A stretch of 64,000 nt of DNA from Aristolochia californica. Lineage: Eukaryota; Streptophyta; Magnoliopsida; Piperales; Aristolochiaceae. Where the stretch lies: contig JARWKL010000001.1 in NCBI GenBank assembly GCA_029961685.1, forward strand, positions 25,246,295 through 25,310,294. Reading direction: 5' to 3'. Positions 13,001 to 25,940 of the stretch are shown here, in pieces; the first letter of the stretch is position 1, and each line of letters begins with the position of its first letter. A program made the position numbers and the translations under genes. The notes below the pieces were generated by a model. The model searched no databases. It was given only the letters and a program-made list of their open reading frames with translations, and was not told the DNA's origin.

Positions 13001-15404
13001 AAGCATGAACTTTCATTTTATAAAACATGTGTAGAAAAATCTCTTATAAAATTCCAAGCTATTAGGGTTGAACTAGTGGAATTTCCAAAACTTTGCTAGA
13101 AAACTTTTGTTTTCATTTGTGGTGTATGAATAAATTTTCTTTACTTACATTTGTTATTGGTTAAAATTCTTTCAATACATAAACTCTAAAATTTTCATTT
13201 TGTTGTGATCTATTTGCCTTTTATCTTTTTGTTTTGTTTACGAGATGAAGGGAAAGTGAAAACTTAAGTTTTGATTTAAGAAAATAGTATACATCTAATA
13301 TGGAAATGCATAATGCAAAAATTTAGAAAGAGATAATTCCAAAAAGGGACTGTAATTTTTAGGGATTATAAACTCTTTTTAATTTTTATATATTAGGTTC
13401 TACAATCTTCTGCAAAAGGGGGAGATGAGGAATTTTTAACTGAGTGTTTACTCCCAATCCATAAGTCATTCCTGTAAAAAATATAGCCCATTACGCAAGA
13501 TAAATCACTTTACAATCATATATGGTTGTTAGGTCATCTTTTTGTGAATGGGCAAAATAATGGTTGTTTCACTCGGGTAAATATCCCACAGCACATTCAC
13601 TAGGGAATTTAACGTTACTCTCTTTATAAGGTTTGGATCCATAAGTCATTTGCATCTTTTACATGTTTCAAGCATGCATATCCATTTTTTAAAACATGTG
13701 TAGAAAAATCTCTTTCTTATAAAATTCTGAGCTATTAGGGTTGAAATAGTGGAATTTCCCAAACTTGGATAACAAAACTTTTGTGTTCATTTGTGGTGTG
13801 TGAATAAATTTTTTTCACTTACATTTGTTATTGCTTTAAATTCTTTCCATACACAAACTCTAAAATTTTCATTTTTTTGAGATCTATTTGCCTTTTATCT
13901 CTTTTTTCATTTACAAGATGAAGGGAAAGTGGAAAATCAAGTTTTTTATTTAAGAAAAAAGTATACATGTAAAATGGAAATGCACAATGCACAAATGTTG
14001 AGAAAGATAATTCCAAAAAGTGTCTATAATTTTTAAAGATTGTAAACTCTTTTTAGTCTTTATATATCAGGTTCTGGAGTCATCGGGAAAAGGGGGAGGC
14101 ATGGGATTTTTAACTCAGTGTTGATTCCCAATCCATAAGTTAGTCCTTACAAAAATATAGCCCGTTCTGCATGATAAATCACTTTATAATCATCTATGAT
14201 CGTTAGGTCAGCTTTTTTAAAATGGGCGAAATAATGGCTTTTTTTACTCGCGTAAATATCCCACCGCACGTTCACTTGGGAATTTAATGTTATTCTCTTT
14301 AAAAGGATTCGATCCATGAGTCATTTTCATATTTAACATGTTTCAAGCATGCATATCCTTTTTTTAAAACATGTGTAGAAAAATCTCTTTCTTATAAAAT
14401 TTTGAGCTATTAGGGTTGAACAAGTGGAATTTCCCAAAATTGGATAACAAAACTTTTGTGTTCATCTGTGGTGTGTGAATAAATTTTCTTTACTTACAAT
14501 TGTTATTGCTTTAAATTATTTCCATACATAAACTCTAATATTTTCATTTTGTTGTGATCTATTTGCCTTTTATCTCTTTTTTTGTATACAAGATGAAGGG
14601 AAAGTGAAAATCAAGTTTTGATTTAAGTAAAAAGTAGACATCTGAAATGGAAATGCGCAATGCACAAATGATGAGATAGATAATTCCAAAAAGTGTCTGT
14701 AATTTTAAGGGATTGTAAACTCTTTTTAGTTTTTATATATCAGGTTCTGCAAACGTCGTGAAAAGGGGGAGGCGGGGGATTTTTAACTGAGTGTTGACTC
14801 CCAATCTATAAGTCATTCCTTACAAAAATAAAGCCTGTTACGCATGATATATAACTATACAATCATATCTGATCGTTAGGTCAGCTTTTTGTAAATGGAC
14901 AAAATAATGTCTTGTTTGACAAGGGTAAATATCCCACCACACATTCACTTCGGAATTTAATGTTATTCTCCTTAAAAGGTTTGGATCCAAAGATCATTTG
15001 CATCTTTAACATGATTCAAGCATGCATATCCATTTTTTAAAACATGTGTAGAAAAATCTCTTTCTTATAAAATTCCTAGCTATTAAGGTGGAACTAGTTG
15101 AATTTCCAAAAGTTAGATAACAAAACTTTTGTGGTCATTTGTAGTGTGTGAATAAGTTTCATTTACTTGGATTAGTTATTGCTTTAAATTCTTTCTATAC
15201 ATAAACTCTAACATTTTCATTTTGTTGTGATCTATTTACCTTTTATCACTTTTTTTGCTTACGAGATGAAGGGAATGTGAAAAAACAAGTATTCATTTAA
15301 GAAAACAGAATACATCTAAAATGGAAACGCACAATGCAAAAATTTAGAGAGAGATAATTCCAAAAAGTGTATGTAATTTTTAGCGATTGTAAACTCTTTT
15401 TAGT

Positions 15405-16035
15405 GATTTTTTACTGAATGTTGACCCACAATCCATAAGTCATTCCTTACAAAAATATAACCCATTACGCATGATAAATCTCTTTACAATCATCTATGAT
15501 CGTTAGGTCAGCTTTTTGTAAATGGGAAAAATAATGGCTTGTTTGACTCAGGTAAATATCCGTCCGCTCGTTCACTTGAGAATTTAATCTTATCCTCTTT
15601 GAAATGTTTGGATTCATTGGTCATTTTCATCTTTAACATTTTCAAGCATGCATGTCCATTTTTTAAAACATGTGTAGAAAATTTTCTTTCTTATAAAATT
15701 CCGAGCTATTAGGGTTGAACTAGTGGAATTTCCCAAACTTGGATAACAAAACTTTTGTGTTCATTTGTGATGGGTGAATAAAATTTATTTACTTACATTT
15801 GTTATTTCTTTAAATTCTTTCCATACATAACCACTAAAAGTTTCATTTTGTTGTGATCTATTTTTGCCTTTTATCGCTTTTTTGTTTACGTGATGTAGGG
15901 AAAGTGAAAACTCAAGTTTTGATTGAAGAAAAAAGTATACATCTAAAATATGAATGCACAATGAATAAATGTAGAGAGAGATAATTCCAAAAAGGGTTTG
16001 TAATTTTTAGGAATTGTAAACTCTTCTTGGTTTTT
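15405..16035 (+). repeat. Shortened monomer P24 (about 631 bp)
   Basis: About 46 bp spanning the unit boundary itself are deleted. 'ctctttttagt' joins 'gattttttactgaatg', so the 'atatatcagg' motif and the whole G-rich block are missing. This is one of the few units that lack the G-rich block, so that block is not essential for array maintenance at every unit. Confidence 0.85.
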
Positions 16036-17290
16036 ATATATAAAGTTCTGCAATTGTCGAGAAAAGGGGGAGGCGGGGAATTTTTAATTGCATGTTGACT
16101 CCAATCCATATGTCCTTACTTACAAAAATATAGAATCTTACTCATGATATATCACTTTACAATCATCTATGCTCGTTAGGTCAGCTTTCTGTAAATGGGC
16201 AAAATAATGGCTTGTCTGACTCGAGTACATATCCCATCGCACGTTCACATGGGAATTTAATGTTATTCAATTTAAAAGGTTTTGATCCATATGTCATTTG
16301 CATGTTTAATATGTTTCAACCATGCATTTCAATTTTTTAAAACAAGTATAGAAAAATCTCTTTCTTATAAAATTCTGAGCAATTAGGGTTAAACTTGTGG
16401 AATTTCCCAAACTTGGAAAACAAAATTTTTGTGTTCATTAGTGGTGTGTGAATAAATTTTATTTACTTACATTTTTTAATGCTTTAAATTCTTTCCATAC
16501 ATAAACTCTAAAATTTTCATTTTGTTGTGATCTATTTGCCTCTTAACACTTTTTTTTGTTTACGAGATGAAGGGAAAGTTGAAAACTCAAATTTTGATTT
16601 AAAAAAAAAGCATACAAGTAAAATTGAAATGCACAATGCACAAATGTAGTGAGAGGTAATTCCAAAAGGTTTCCATAATTTTTAGGGGTTGTAAACTCTT
16701 TTTAGTTTTTATATATCAGTTCTACTATAGTCGGGAAAAGGTGGAGGAGGGGATTTTTAACTAAGTGTTGACTCCCAATCCATAAGTCATTCCTTACAAA
16801 AATATTGCCCGTTATGCATGATAAATCACTTTACAATCATCTATAGTCGTTAGGTCATCTTTTTGTAAATGGGCAAAATAATGGCTTGTTTGAGTCAGGT
16901 AAATATCCCACCGCATGTTCACTTGGGAATTTAATGTTATTCTCTATAAAAGGTTTGGATCCATAGGTCATTTGCATCTTTAACATGTTTCAAGTATGCA
17001 TATCTGTTTTTTAAAACTTGTGTAGAAAAATCTCTTCATCATAAAATTCTGAGCTATTGGAGTTGATCTAGTGGAATTTCCCAAACTTGGATAACAAAAC
17101 ATTTGTGTTCATTTGTGGTGTGTGAATAAATTTTCTTTACTTACATTTTTTATTGCTTTAATTATTTCCATACATAAACTCTAAAACTTTCATTTTGTTG
17201 TAATCTATTTGCCTTTTATCTCTTTTTTTGTTTACGAGACAAAGGGAATGTGAAAACTTAAGTTTTTATTTAAGAAACAATTATCCATAT

Positions 17291-17321
17291 AAAATGGACA
17301 TGCACAATGCATGTCCATTTT
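17291..17321. repeat. Perfect local inverted repeat in P26
   Basis: Arms of 14 nt, 'aaaatggacatgca' (17291-17304) and 'tgcatgtccatttt' (17308-17321), enclose the 3-nt loop 'caa'. Other units read 'aaaatggaaatgcacaatg' then 'cacaaatgtagag' here. The second arm has thus replaced normal sequence with the complement of the first. This fits a single snap-back template switch. Confidence 0.9.
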
Positions 17322-18154
17322 TGGATTGAGAGAGATAATTCCAAAAACTTTCTATAAGTTTTAGGGATTGTAAACTCTTTTTAGTTTTTGTATATTAGGT
17401 TCTGTAATCGTTGGGAAAAGGGGGAGTCGGGGGATTTTCAACTGAGTTTTGACTCCCAATCCATGAGTCATTTCCTTAAAAAATATAGCCTGTTACGGAT
17501 GATAAATCAATTTACAATCATCTATGATAGTTAGGTTAGTATTTTGTAAATGGGAAAAATAATGGCTTGTTTGATTCGGGTAAATATCCCACCGCATGTT
17601 CACTAGGAAATTTAATGTTATTCTCTTTAAAAGGTTTGGATCCATAGGTCAGTTGCATCTTTAACATGTTTCAAGCATGCATATCATTTTTTAAAACATG
17701 TGTAGAAAAATCTCTTTCTTATAAAATTTTGAGCTATTAGGGTTAAACAAGTGGAATTTCCAAAACTTGGATAACAAAACTTTTTTGTTCATTCTTGGTG
17801 TGTGAATAAATTTTCTTTACTTACTTTTGTTTTTTCTTTTCATACATAAAATCTAAAATTTTCATGTTGTTTTGATCTTGTTGCCTTTTATCTTTGTTTA
17901 CGAGATGAAGGGAAAGTGAAAACTCAAGTTTTAATTTAAAAAAAATTGTTTACATCTAAAATGGAAATGCACAATCCAAAATTATAGAGAGAGATAATTC
18001 CAAAAAGTGTCTATAACTTTTAGGGATTCTAAACACTTTTTAGTTTTTATGTATCAAGTTCTGCAATCATCGGGAAAAGGGGGAAGCGGGGGATTTTTAA
18101 CTGAGTGTTGACTCCCAATCCATAAGTCATTCCTAAAAAAAATAAAGGCTGTTC

Positions 18155-18205
18155 CACATGATAAATCACATTACAATACGCATGATAAATCACTTTAATA
18201 TTATC
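18155..18205 (+). repeat. Short tandem duplication in P28
   Basis: 'catgataaatcacattacaa' is followed by a second, slightly different copy 'gcatgataaatcacttt'. This adds about 25 bp and makes P28 the longest unit in the window (697 bp). Confidence 0.85.
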
Positions 18206-18745
18206 TATGATCATTAGGTCAGCTTTTTGTAAATGGGCAAAATAATGGCATGTTTGACTCGGGCAAATATCCCACCGCACGTTCACTTGAGAATTTAATG
18301 TTATTCTCATTACAAGGTTTGGATCCATATGTCATTTGCATCGTTAACATGTTTCAAGCAAGCATATCCATTTTTTTAAACATGTTTTGAAAATTTTCTT
18401 TCTTATAAAATTCCATGCTATTAGGGTTGAACTAGTGGAATTTCTCAAACTTGGATAAAAAAATTTTTGTGTTCATTTGTGGTGTGTGAATAAATTTTCT
18501 TTACTTACATTTGTTAATGATTTAAATTCTTTCCATACATAAACTATAAAATTTTGATTTTCTCTTGATCTATTTGCCTTTTATCTCATTTTTTGTTTAC
18601 AAGATGAAGGGAAAGTGAAAACTCAAGTTTTGATTTAAAAAAAAGTATACATAAAAAATGGAAATACACATTGCACAAATGTAGAGATAGATAATTCCAA
18701 AAAGTGTTTGTCATTTTTAGGGATTGTAAACTCTTTCTATTTTTT

Positions 18746-19324
18746 ATATATCAGGTTTTTAACTAAGTGTTGACTCCCAATCCATAGGTTATTCCTTACA
18801 AAAATATAGCCCATTACGCATGTTAAATCACTTTACAATCATCAACGATCGTTAGGTCAACTATTTGTCAATGGGAAAAATAATGGCTTGTTTGACTCGA
18901 GTAAATATCCCGATGCACGTTCACTTGAGAATCTAATGTTATTCTCTTTAAAAGGTTTGGATCGATAGGTCATTTGCATCTCTAACATGTTTCAAGCATG
19001 AATATCCATTTATTAAAACATGTGTAGAAAAATCTCTTTCGTATAAAATTCCAAGCTAAAGTTTCTTTTCTTACACTTGTTATTGCTTTAAATTCTTTCC
19101 GAACATAAACTCTAAAATTTTCATTATGTTGTGATCTATTTGTGATCTATTTTTTTCTTTTATTTCTTTTTTTGTTTACGAGATGAAGGGAAAGTGAAAA
19201 CTCAAGTTTTGATTTAAGAAAAAAGTATACATATAAAATGGAAATCCACAATGCACAAATGAAAAGGGAGTTAATTCCAAAAAGTGTCTGTAATTTTTAG
19301 GGATTGAAAACTCTGTTCAGTTTT
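18746..19324 (+). repeat. Doubly deleted monomer P29 (579 bp)
   Basis: Two separate losses. First, 'tatatcaggttttt' joins 'aactaagtg', removing the G-rich block. Second, 'attccaagcta' at about 19058 joins 'aagtttctttt', removing the 'ggttgaactagtgg' to 'gaataaatttt' region. It also carries a short tandem duplication 'gtgatctattt' at about 19131-19152. It matches the intact unit P48 in its 3' part, so the losses are specific to this copy. Confidence 0.85.
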
Positions 19325-19997
19325 ATGTATCAAGTTTTGTAATCATAGGGAAAACGGGGAGGCGGGGGATTTTTAACTGCGTGTTGACTTCCAATCCATA
19401 AGTCATTCCTTACAAAAATATAGCCCGTTACGCATGAGAAATCACTTTACAATCATCTATGATTGTTAGATCAACTTTTTGTAAATGGGCAAAATATTTT
19501 CTTGTTTGACTCGCGTAAATATCCCAGCGCACATCCACTTGAGAATTTAATGTTATTCTCTTTAAAAGGTTTGGATCGATAGGTCATTTGCATCTCTAAT
19601 GTGTTTCAAGCATGAATATCCATTTTTTAAAACATGTGTAGAAAAATCTCTTTCTTATAAAATTCCAAGCTATTAGGGTTGAACTATTGGAATTTCGCAA
19701 ACTTTTATAACAAAACTTTTATGTTCATTTGTGGTGTGTGAATAAATTTTCTTTCTTGCAATGGTTATTGCTTTAAATTCTTTCCATACATAAACTCTAA
19801 TATTTTCATTTTTTTCTTATTTGTTTCCCTTTTATCTCTTTTTTTGTTTACTAGTTGAAGGGAAAGTGAAAACTCAAACTTTGATTTAAAAAAAAAGTAT
19901 TCTTCTCAAATGGAAATGCAAAATGCACGAATGTAGAGAGAGATAATTCCAAAAAGTGTATGCAATTTTTGGGGATTGTAAACTCTTTTAAGATTTT

Positions 19998-21639
19998 ATA
20001 TATAAGGTTTTTCAATCTTCGGGAAAGGGGGAGGTGGGGGATTTTTAACTGAGTGTTGACTCCTAATCCATAAGTCATTCCTTACAAAAATATAGCCCGT
20101 TACGCATCATAAATCACTTTACAATCATCTATGATCATTAAGATAGCTTTTTGTAAATGGGCAAAATATTTTCTTGTTTGACTCGGGTAAATATCCCACC
20201 GCACAGTCACTTAAGAATTTAATGTTATTATCTATATAAGGTTCGGATCGATAGGTCATATGCATCTCTAACGTGTTTCAAGCATGAATATCCATTTTTT
20301 AAAACAAGTGTAGAAAAATCTCTTTCTTACAAAATTCCAAGCTATTAGGGTTGAACTAGTGGAATTTCCCAAACTTTTATAACAAAACTTTTATGTTCAT
20401 TTGTTGTGTGTGAATAAATTTTCTTTCTTGCAATGGTTATTGCTTTAAATTCTTTCCATACATAAACTCTAATATTATCATTTTGTTCTTATCTGTTTCC
20501 CTTTTATCTCTTTTTTTGTTTACTAGTTGAAGGGAAAGTGAAAACTCAAATTTTGATTTAAAAAAAAAGTATTCTTCTCAAATGGAAATGCAAAATGCAC
20601 AAATGTAGAGAGAGATAATTCCAAAAAGTGTTGTAATTTTTGGGAATTGTAAACTCTTTTTAGATTTTATATATAAGGTTTTGCAATCGTCGGGAAAGGG
20701 GGAAGTGGTGGATTTTTAACTTAGTGTTGACTCCTAATCCATAAGTCATTCCTTACAAAAAATATAGCCCGTTACGCATCATAAATCACTTTACAATCAT
20801 CTATGATCATTAAGAAAACTTTTTGTAAATGGGCAAAATAATGGCTTGTTTGACTCGGGTAAATATCCCACCGCACAGTCACTTGAGAATTTAATGTTAT
20901 TATCTTTATAAGGTTTGGATCGATAGGTAATTTGCACATTTAACATGTTTCAAGCATGCATATCTATTTTTTTAAACTTGTGTAGAAAAATCTCTTTCTT
21001 ATAAAATTCCAAGCTATTAGGGTTGAACTAGTGGAATTTCCCAATCTTGGATAACAAAATTTTTGTGTTCATTTGTGATGTGTGAATAAATATTCTTTAC
21101 TTTCATTTCTTATTGTTTTAAATTCTTTCGATACATAAAATTAAAAATTTCATTTTTTTTGTGATCTATATTTTCCTTTTTTCTCTTTTTTGTTTTTACG
21201 AGATGAAGGGAAAGTGAAAACTCAAGTTTTGATTTAACAAAAAAGTATACATCTAAAATGGAAATGCACAATGCACATAGGTAGAGAGAGATAATTCCAA
21301 AAAATTTCTTAAATTTTTAGGGATTTTACACTCTTTTTAGTTTTTACACATTAGGTTTTACAATCGTCGGGAAAAGGAAAAGGTGGGGGATTTTTCTTTA
21401 CTTGTATTGGTTATTGATTTAAATTCTTTCCATACATAAACTCTGATATTTTCATTTTGTTGTTATATGTTTCCATTTTATCTCTTTTTTTGTTTACACA
21501 AGGGAAAGTGAAAACTCAAGTTTTGATTTAAGAAAAAAGTATTCTTCTCAAATGAAAATGCAAAATGCACAAATGTGGAGAGAGATAATTCCAAAAAGTG
21601 TCTGTAATTTTTAGGGATTGTGAACTCTTTTTAGATTTT
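19998..21639 (+). repeat. 3-unit higher-order repeat, copy 1 (P31-P33)
   Basis: Two full units and one truncated unit (673 + 671/677 + 294 bp pattern). They are followed directly by a second copy with the same order and the same internal truncation. Shared private variants include 'aaatattttcttgtttg' and 'gtttggatcgatagg' (first unit 'gttcgg'), 'gttattgctttaaattc' after 'tttcttgcaatgg', and the truncated third unit with 'gggatttttctttacttg'. The copies are very similar by eye, so the duplication is recent relative to the surrounding divergence. Confidence 0.88.
21346..21639 (+). repeat. Truncated monomer P33 (294 bp)
   Basis: About 380 bp are lost at about 21391-21396, where 'gggggattttt' meets 'ctttacttg'. 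In a full unit these sit in 'ggggatttttaactg' and 'aaattttctttactt', which share 'tttt' as microhomology. The same junction is found in P36. Confidence 0.9.
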
Positions 21640-23285
21640 ATATATATGTTTTCCAATCATCGGGAAAGGGGGAGGTGGGGGATTTTTAACTGAGTGTTGA
21701 CTCCCAATCCATAAGTCATTCCTTACAAATATATAGCCCGTTACGCATCATAAATCACTTTACAATCATCTATGATCATTAAGACAACTTTTTGTAAATG
21801 GGCAAAATATTTTCTTGTTTGACTCGGGTAAATATCCCACCGCACAGTCACTTGAGAATTTAATGTTATTATCTTTATAAGGTTTGGATCGATAGGTCTT
21901 TTGCATCTCTAACGTGTTTCAAGCATGTATATCCATTTTTTTAAAACAAGTGTAGAAAAATCTCTTTCTTATAAAATTCCAAGCTATTAGGGTTGAACTA
22001 GTGGAATTTCCCAAACTTTATAACAAAACTTTGATGTTCATTTGTGGTGTGTGAATAAATTTTTTTTCTTGTAATGGTTATTGCTTTAAATTCTTTCCAT
22101 ACATAAAATCTAATATTTTCATTTTGTTCTTATATGTTTCCCTTTTATCTCTTTTTTTGTTTACTAGTTGAAGGGAAAGTGAAAACTCAAATTTTGATTT
22201 AAAAAAAAGTATTCTTCTCAAATGGAAATGCAAAATGCACAAATGTAGAGAGAGATAATTCCAAAAAGTGTATGTAATTTTTGGGGATTGTAAACTCTTT
22301 TTAGATTTTATATATAAGGTTTTGCAATCGTCGGGAAAGGGGGAGATGGGGGATTTTTAACTTAGTGTTGACTCCTAATCCATAAGTCATTCCTTACAAA
22401 AAATATAGCCCGTAACGCATTATAAATCACTTTACAATCATCTATGATCATTAAGACAACTTTTTGTAAATGGGCCAAATACTGGCTTGTTTGACTCGGG
22501 TAAATATCCCACCGTGCAGTCACTTGAGAATTTAATGTTATTATCTTTATAAGGTTTGGATCGATAGGTAATTTGCATATTTAACATGTTTCAAGCATGC
22601 ATATCCATTTTTTTAAACTTGTGTAGAAAAATCTCTTTCTTATAAAATTCCAAGCTATTAGGGTTGAACTAGTGGAATTTTCCAATCTTGGATAAAAAAA
22701 ATTTTGTGTTCATTTGTGAAGTGTGAATAAATTTTATTTACTTTCATTTCTTATTGATTTAAATTCTTTCGATACATAAAATCTAAAAATTTCATTTTTT
22801 TTTGTGATCTATATTTTCCTTTTTTCTCTTTTTTTTTTTACGAGATGAAGGGAAAGTGAAAACTCAAGTTTTGATTTAACAAAAAAGTATACATCTAAAA
22901 TGAAAATGCACAATGCACATAGGTAGAGAGAGATAATTCCAAAAAATTTCTTAAATTTTTAGGGATTTTACACTCTTTTTAGTTTTTACACATCAGGTTT
23001 TACAATCGTCGGGAAAAGGCAAAGGTGGGGGATTTTTCTTTACTTGCATTGGTTATTGATTTAAATTATTTCCATACATAAACTCTGATATTTTCATTTT
23101 GTTGTTACATGTTTCCATTTTATCTCTTTTTTTGTTTACTTGTTCAGGGGAAAGTGAAAACTCAAGTTTTGATTTAAGAAAAAAGTATTCTTCTCAAATG
23201 AAAATGCAAATTGCACAAATGTGGAGAGAGATAATTCCAAAAAGTGTCTGTAATTTTTAGGGTTTGTGAACTCTTTTTAGATTTT
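21640..23285 (+). repeat. 3-unit higher-order repeat, copy 2 (P34-P36)
   Basis: Unit-by-unit counterpart of 19998-21639: P34 matches P31, P35 matches P32 and the 298-bp P36 matches the 294-bp P33. The truncated units share the same deletion junction and the rare 'tttttacaca' before the unit start. The deletion therefore predates the duplication and was copied with it. Confidence 0.88.
22988..23285 (+). repeat. Truncated monomer P36 (298 bp)
   Basis: Same deletion junction as P33, here at about 23032-23037. It is the copy carried by the second 3-unit block. The first 49 or so bases match the head of P50, an intact 675-bp unit. Confidence 0.9.
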
Positions 23286-25302
23286 ATATATATGTTTTCC
23301 AATCATCGAGAAAGGGGGAGGTGGGGGATTTTTAACTGAGTGTTGACTCCCAATCCATAAGTCATTCCTTAAAAAAATATAGCCCATTACACATGATGAA
23401 TCATGTTACAATCATCTATGATCGTTTGGTCAACTTTTTGTAAATGGGAAAAATAATGGCTTGTTTGACTCGGGTAAATATCCCACTGCATGTTCACTTG
23501 AGAATTTAATGTCATTCTCTTTAAAAGGTTTGGATCCATAGGTCTTTTGCATCATTAACATGTTTCAAACATGCATATCCATTTTTTAAAACATGTGTAG
23601 AAAAATCACTTTCATATAAAATTCCATGATATTAGGTTTGAACTAGTGGAATTTCCCAAACTCCGAAAACAAAAATTTTGTGTTCATTTGTGGTGAGTGA
23701 ATAAATTTTCTTTACTTGGATTTGTTATTGCTTCAAAAATTTTTCCATACATAACCTCTAAATTTTTTATTTTGTTGTGATCTACTTGCCTTTTATCTCA
23801 ATTTTTGTTTATGAGATGAAGGGAACGTGAAAATGCAAGTTTTGACTTAAGAAAAAAGTATACATTTAAAATGTAAATGCACTATGCAAAAATGTAGAGG
23901 GAGATAATTCAAAAAAGTGTTTGTAATTTTTAGGGATTATCAACTCTTTTTAGTTTTTATATATATCATTTTGCAATCGTCGGGAAAAGGGGGAGGCGGG
24001 GGAATTTTAACTGAGTGTTGACTCCCAATCCATAAGTCGTTCCTTAAAATGATATAGCTCGTTACGCATGATAAATCACTTTAGAATCATCTATGATCGT
24101 TAGGTCAGCTTTTTGTAAATGGGCAAAATAATGGCTTGTTTGACTTCGGTAAATATCCTACCGCACGTTCACCTGAGATATTAATGTTGTTATTTTTAAA
24201 AGGTGTGGATCCATAGGTCATGTCCATCTTTAACAAGTTGCAAGCATGCATATCCATTTTTTAAAACATGTGTAGAAAAATCTCTTTCTTATAAAATTCC
24301 AGGCTATTAGGGTTGAACTAGTGGAATTTCCCAAACTTGGATAACAAAAGTTTTGTGTTCATTTGTGGTGTGTGAATAAATTTTCTTTACTTATATTTGT
24401 TATTGCTTTCAATTCTTTCCATTCATAAACTCTAAATTTTTCATTTTGTTGTGATCTATTTTTTCCTTTTATCTCTTTTTGTTTTTTACGAGATGAAGGG
24501 AAATTGAAAACTCAAGTTTTGATTGAAGAAAAAAGTATACATCTAAAATGGACAATGCAAAAATGTAGAGAAAGATAATTACAAAAAGTGTCTATAAATT
24601 TTAGGGATTGTAAACTCTTTTTAGTTTTTATATATCAGGTATTCCGATTGTCGGGAAAAGGAGGGGCAAGGTTTTTTTAACTCAGTGTTGACTCCCAATC
24701 CATAAGTCATTCCTTACAAAAATATAGCTCGTTACGCATGATAAATCACTTTACAATCATGTATGATTGTTAGGTGAGATTTTTGTAAGTGGGAAAAATA
24801 ATTGATTATATGACTCTGGTAAATATCCCACCGTACGTTGTTGAGAATTTAATGTTATTCTCTTTAAAGGGTTTTGATCCTTAGGTCATTTGAATCTTTA
24901 ACATGTTTCAAGCATGCAAATCCATTTTTTAAAACATGGGTAGAAAAATCTCTTTGTTATAAAATTCCAAGCTATTATGGTTGAACAGGTGGAGTATCCC
25001 AAACTTGGATACAAAAACTTTTTTGTTCATTTCTGGTGTGTGAATAAATTTTCTTTACTTAAATTTTTTATTGCTTTAAATTCTTTCCATACATAAACTC
25101 TAAAATTTTCATTTTATTGTGATGTATTTGTGCCTTTTATCTCTTTTTTTGTTTATGAGATGAAGGAAAAGTGAAAACTCAAGTTTTGATTTAAGAAAAA
25201 AGTATATATCTAAAATTTAAATGCATAATGCACAAATGAAGAGAGAGATAATTCCAAAAAGTGTCTGTAATTTTTGGGGATTCTAAACTCATTTTAGTTT
25301 TT

Positions 25303-25940
25303 ATATTTCAGGTTTTGCAATCGTCGGGAAAAGGGGGAGGTGGGGGATTTTTAACTGAGTGTTGACTCCCAATCCATAAGTCACTCCTTAAAAAAATACA
25401 GCTCGTTACAAATAATAAATCACTTTACAATCATCTATGATCGTTAGATGTTCTTTTTGTAAATGGGCAAAAGAATGGCTAGTTTGACTCGGGTAAATAT
25501 CCCGCCGTAAGTTCACTTGATAATTTAATTTTATTCACTTTTTATGGTTTGGATCCAGAGGTCATTTGCATCTTTAACATGTTTCAAACATGCATATCCC
25601 TTTTTTTAAACATGTGTAGAAAAATCTCTTTTTTATAAAATTCCAAGCTATTAGGGTTGAACTTGTGGAATTTCCCAAACTTGGATTAACTTTTGTGTTC
25701 ATTTGTTATTTCTTTAAATTCTTTCCATACATAAAGTCTAAAATTTTTATTTTTTTGTGATCTATTTTTGCCTTTTTTCACTTTTTTTGTTTATGAGATG
25801 AAGGGAAAGTGAAAAATCAAGTTTTTATTTAAGAAAAAAGTATACATCTAAAAGGGAAAGGCACAATGTAGACATGAAGAGAGAGATAATTGCAAAAAGT
25901 GTCTATAATTTTCAGGGATTGTAAACTCTTTTTAGTTTTT
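25303..25940 (+). repeat. Shortened monomer P40 (638 bp), slippage deletion
   Basis: 'ttggataacaaaac' is reduced to 'ttggattaac'. About 35 bp are then lost between two copies of 'catttgt': the 'tggtgtgtgaataaatttt' region is removed, leaving 'gttcatttgttattt' at about 25698. The flanking direct repeat fits slipped-strand or single-strand-annealing deletion. P53 has the same form. Confidence 0.88.

Larger units (their letters stand above)
1..18048 (+). repeat. Forward-arm domain I subfamily
   Basis: Units P1-P27 mostly share 'ggttctgcaatc' just after the unit start, 'cacttgggaatttaatg' and 'attccgagctattagggttg'. Most keep 'ggatcc' near +248. Repeated patterns at a distance show a loose higher-order structure. 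P8-P9 resemble P18-P19, and P3-P4 resemble P22-P23. Copies differ by scattered substitutions, so this domain looks older or less recently homogenised than parts of the reverse arm. The edge with domain II is gradual within about 18.0-18.75 kb. Confidence 0.7.
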
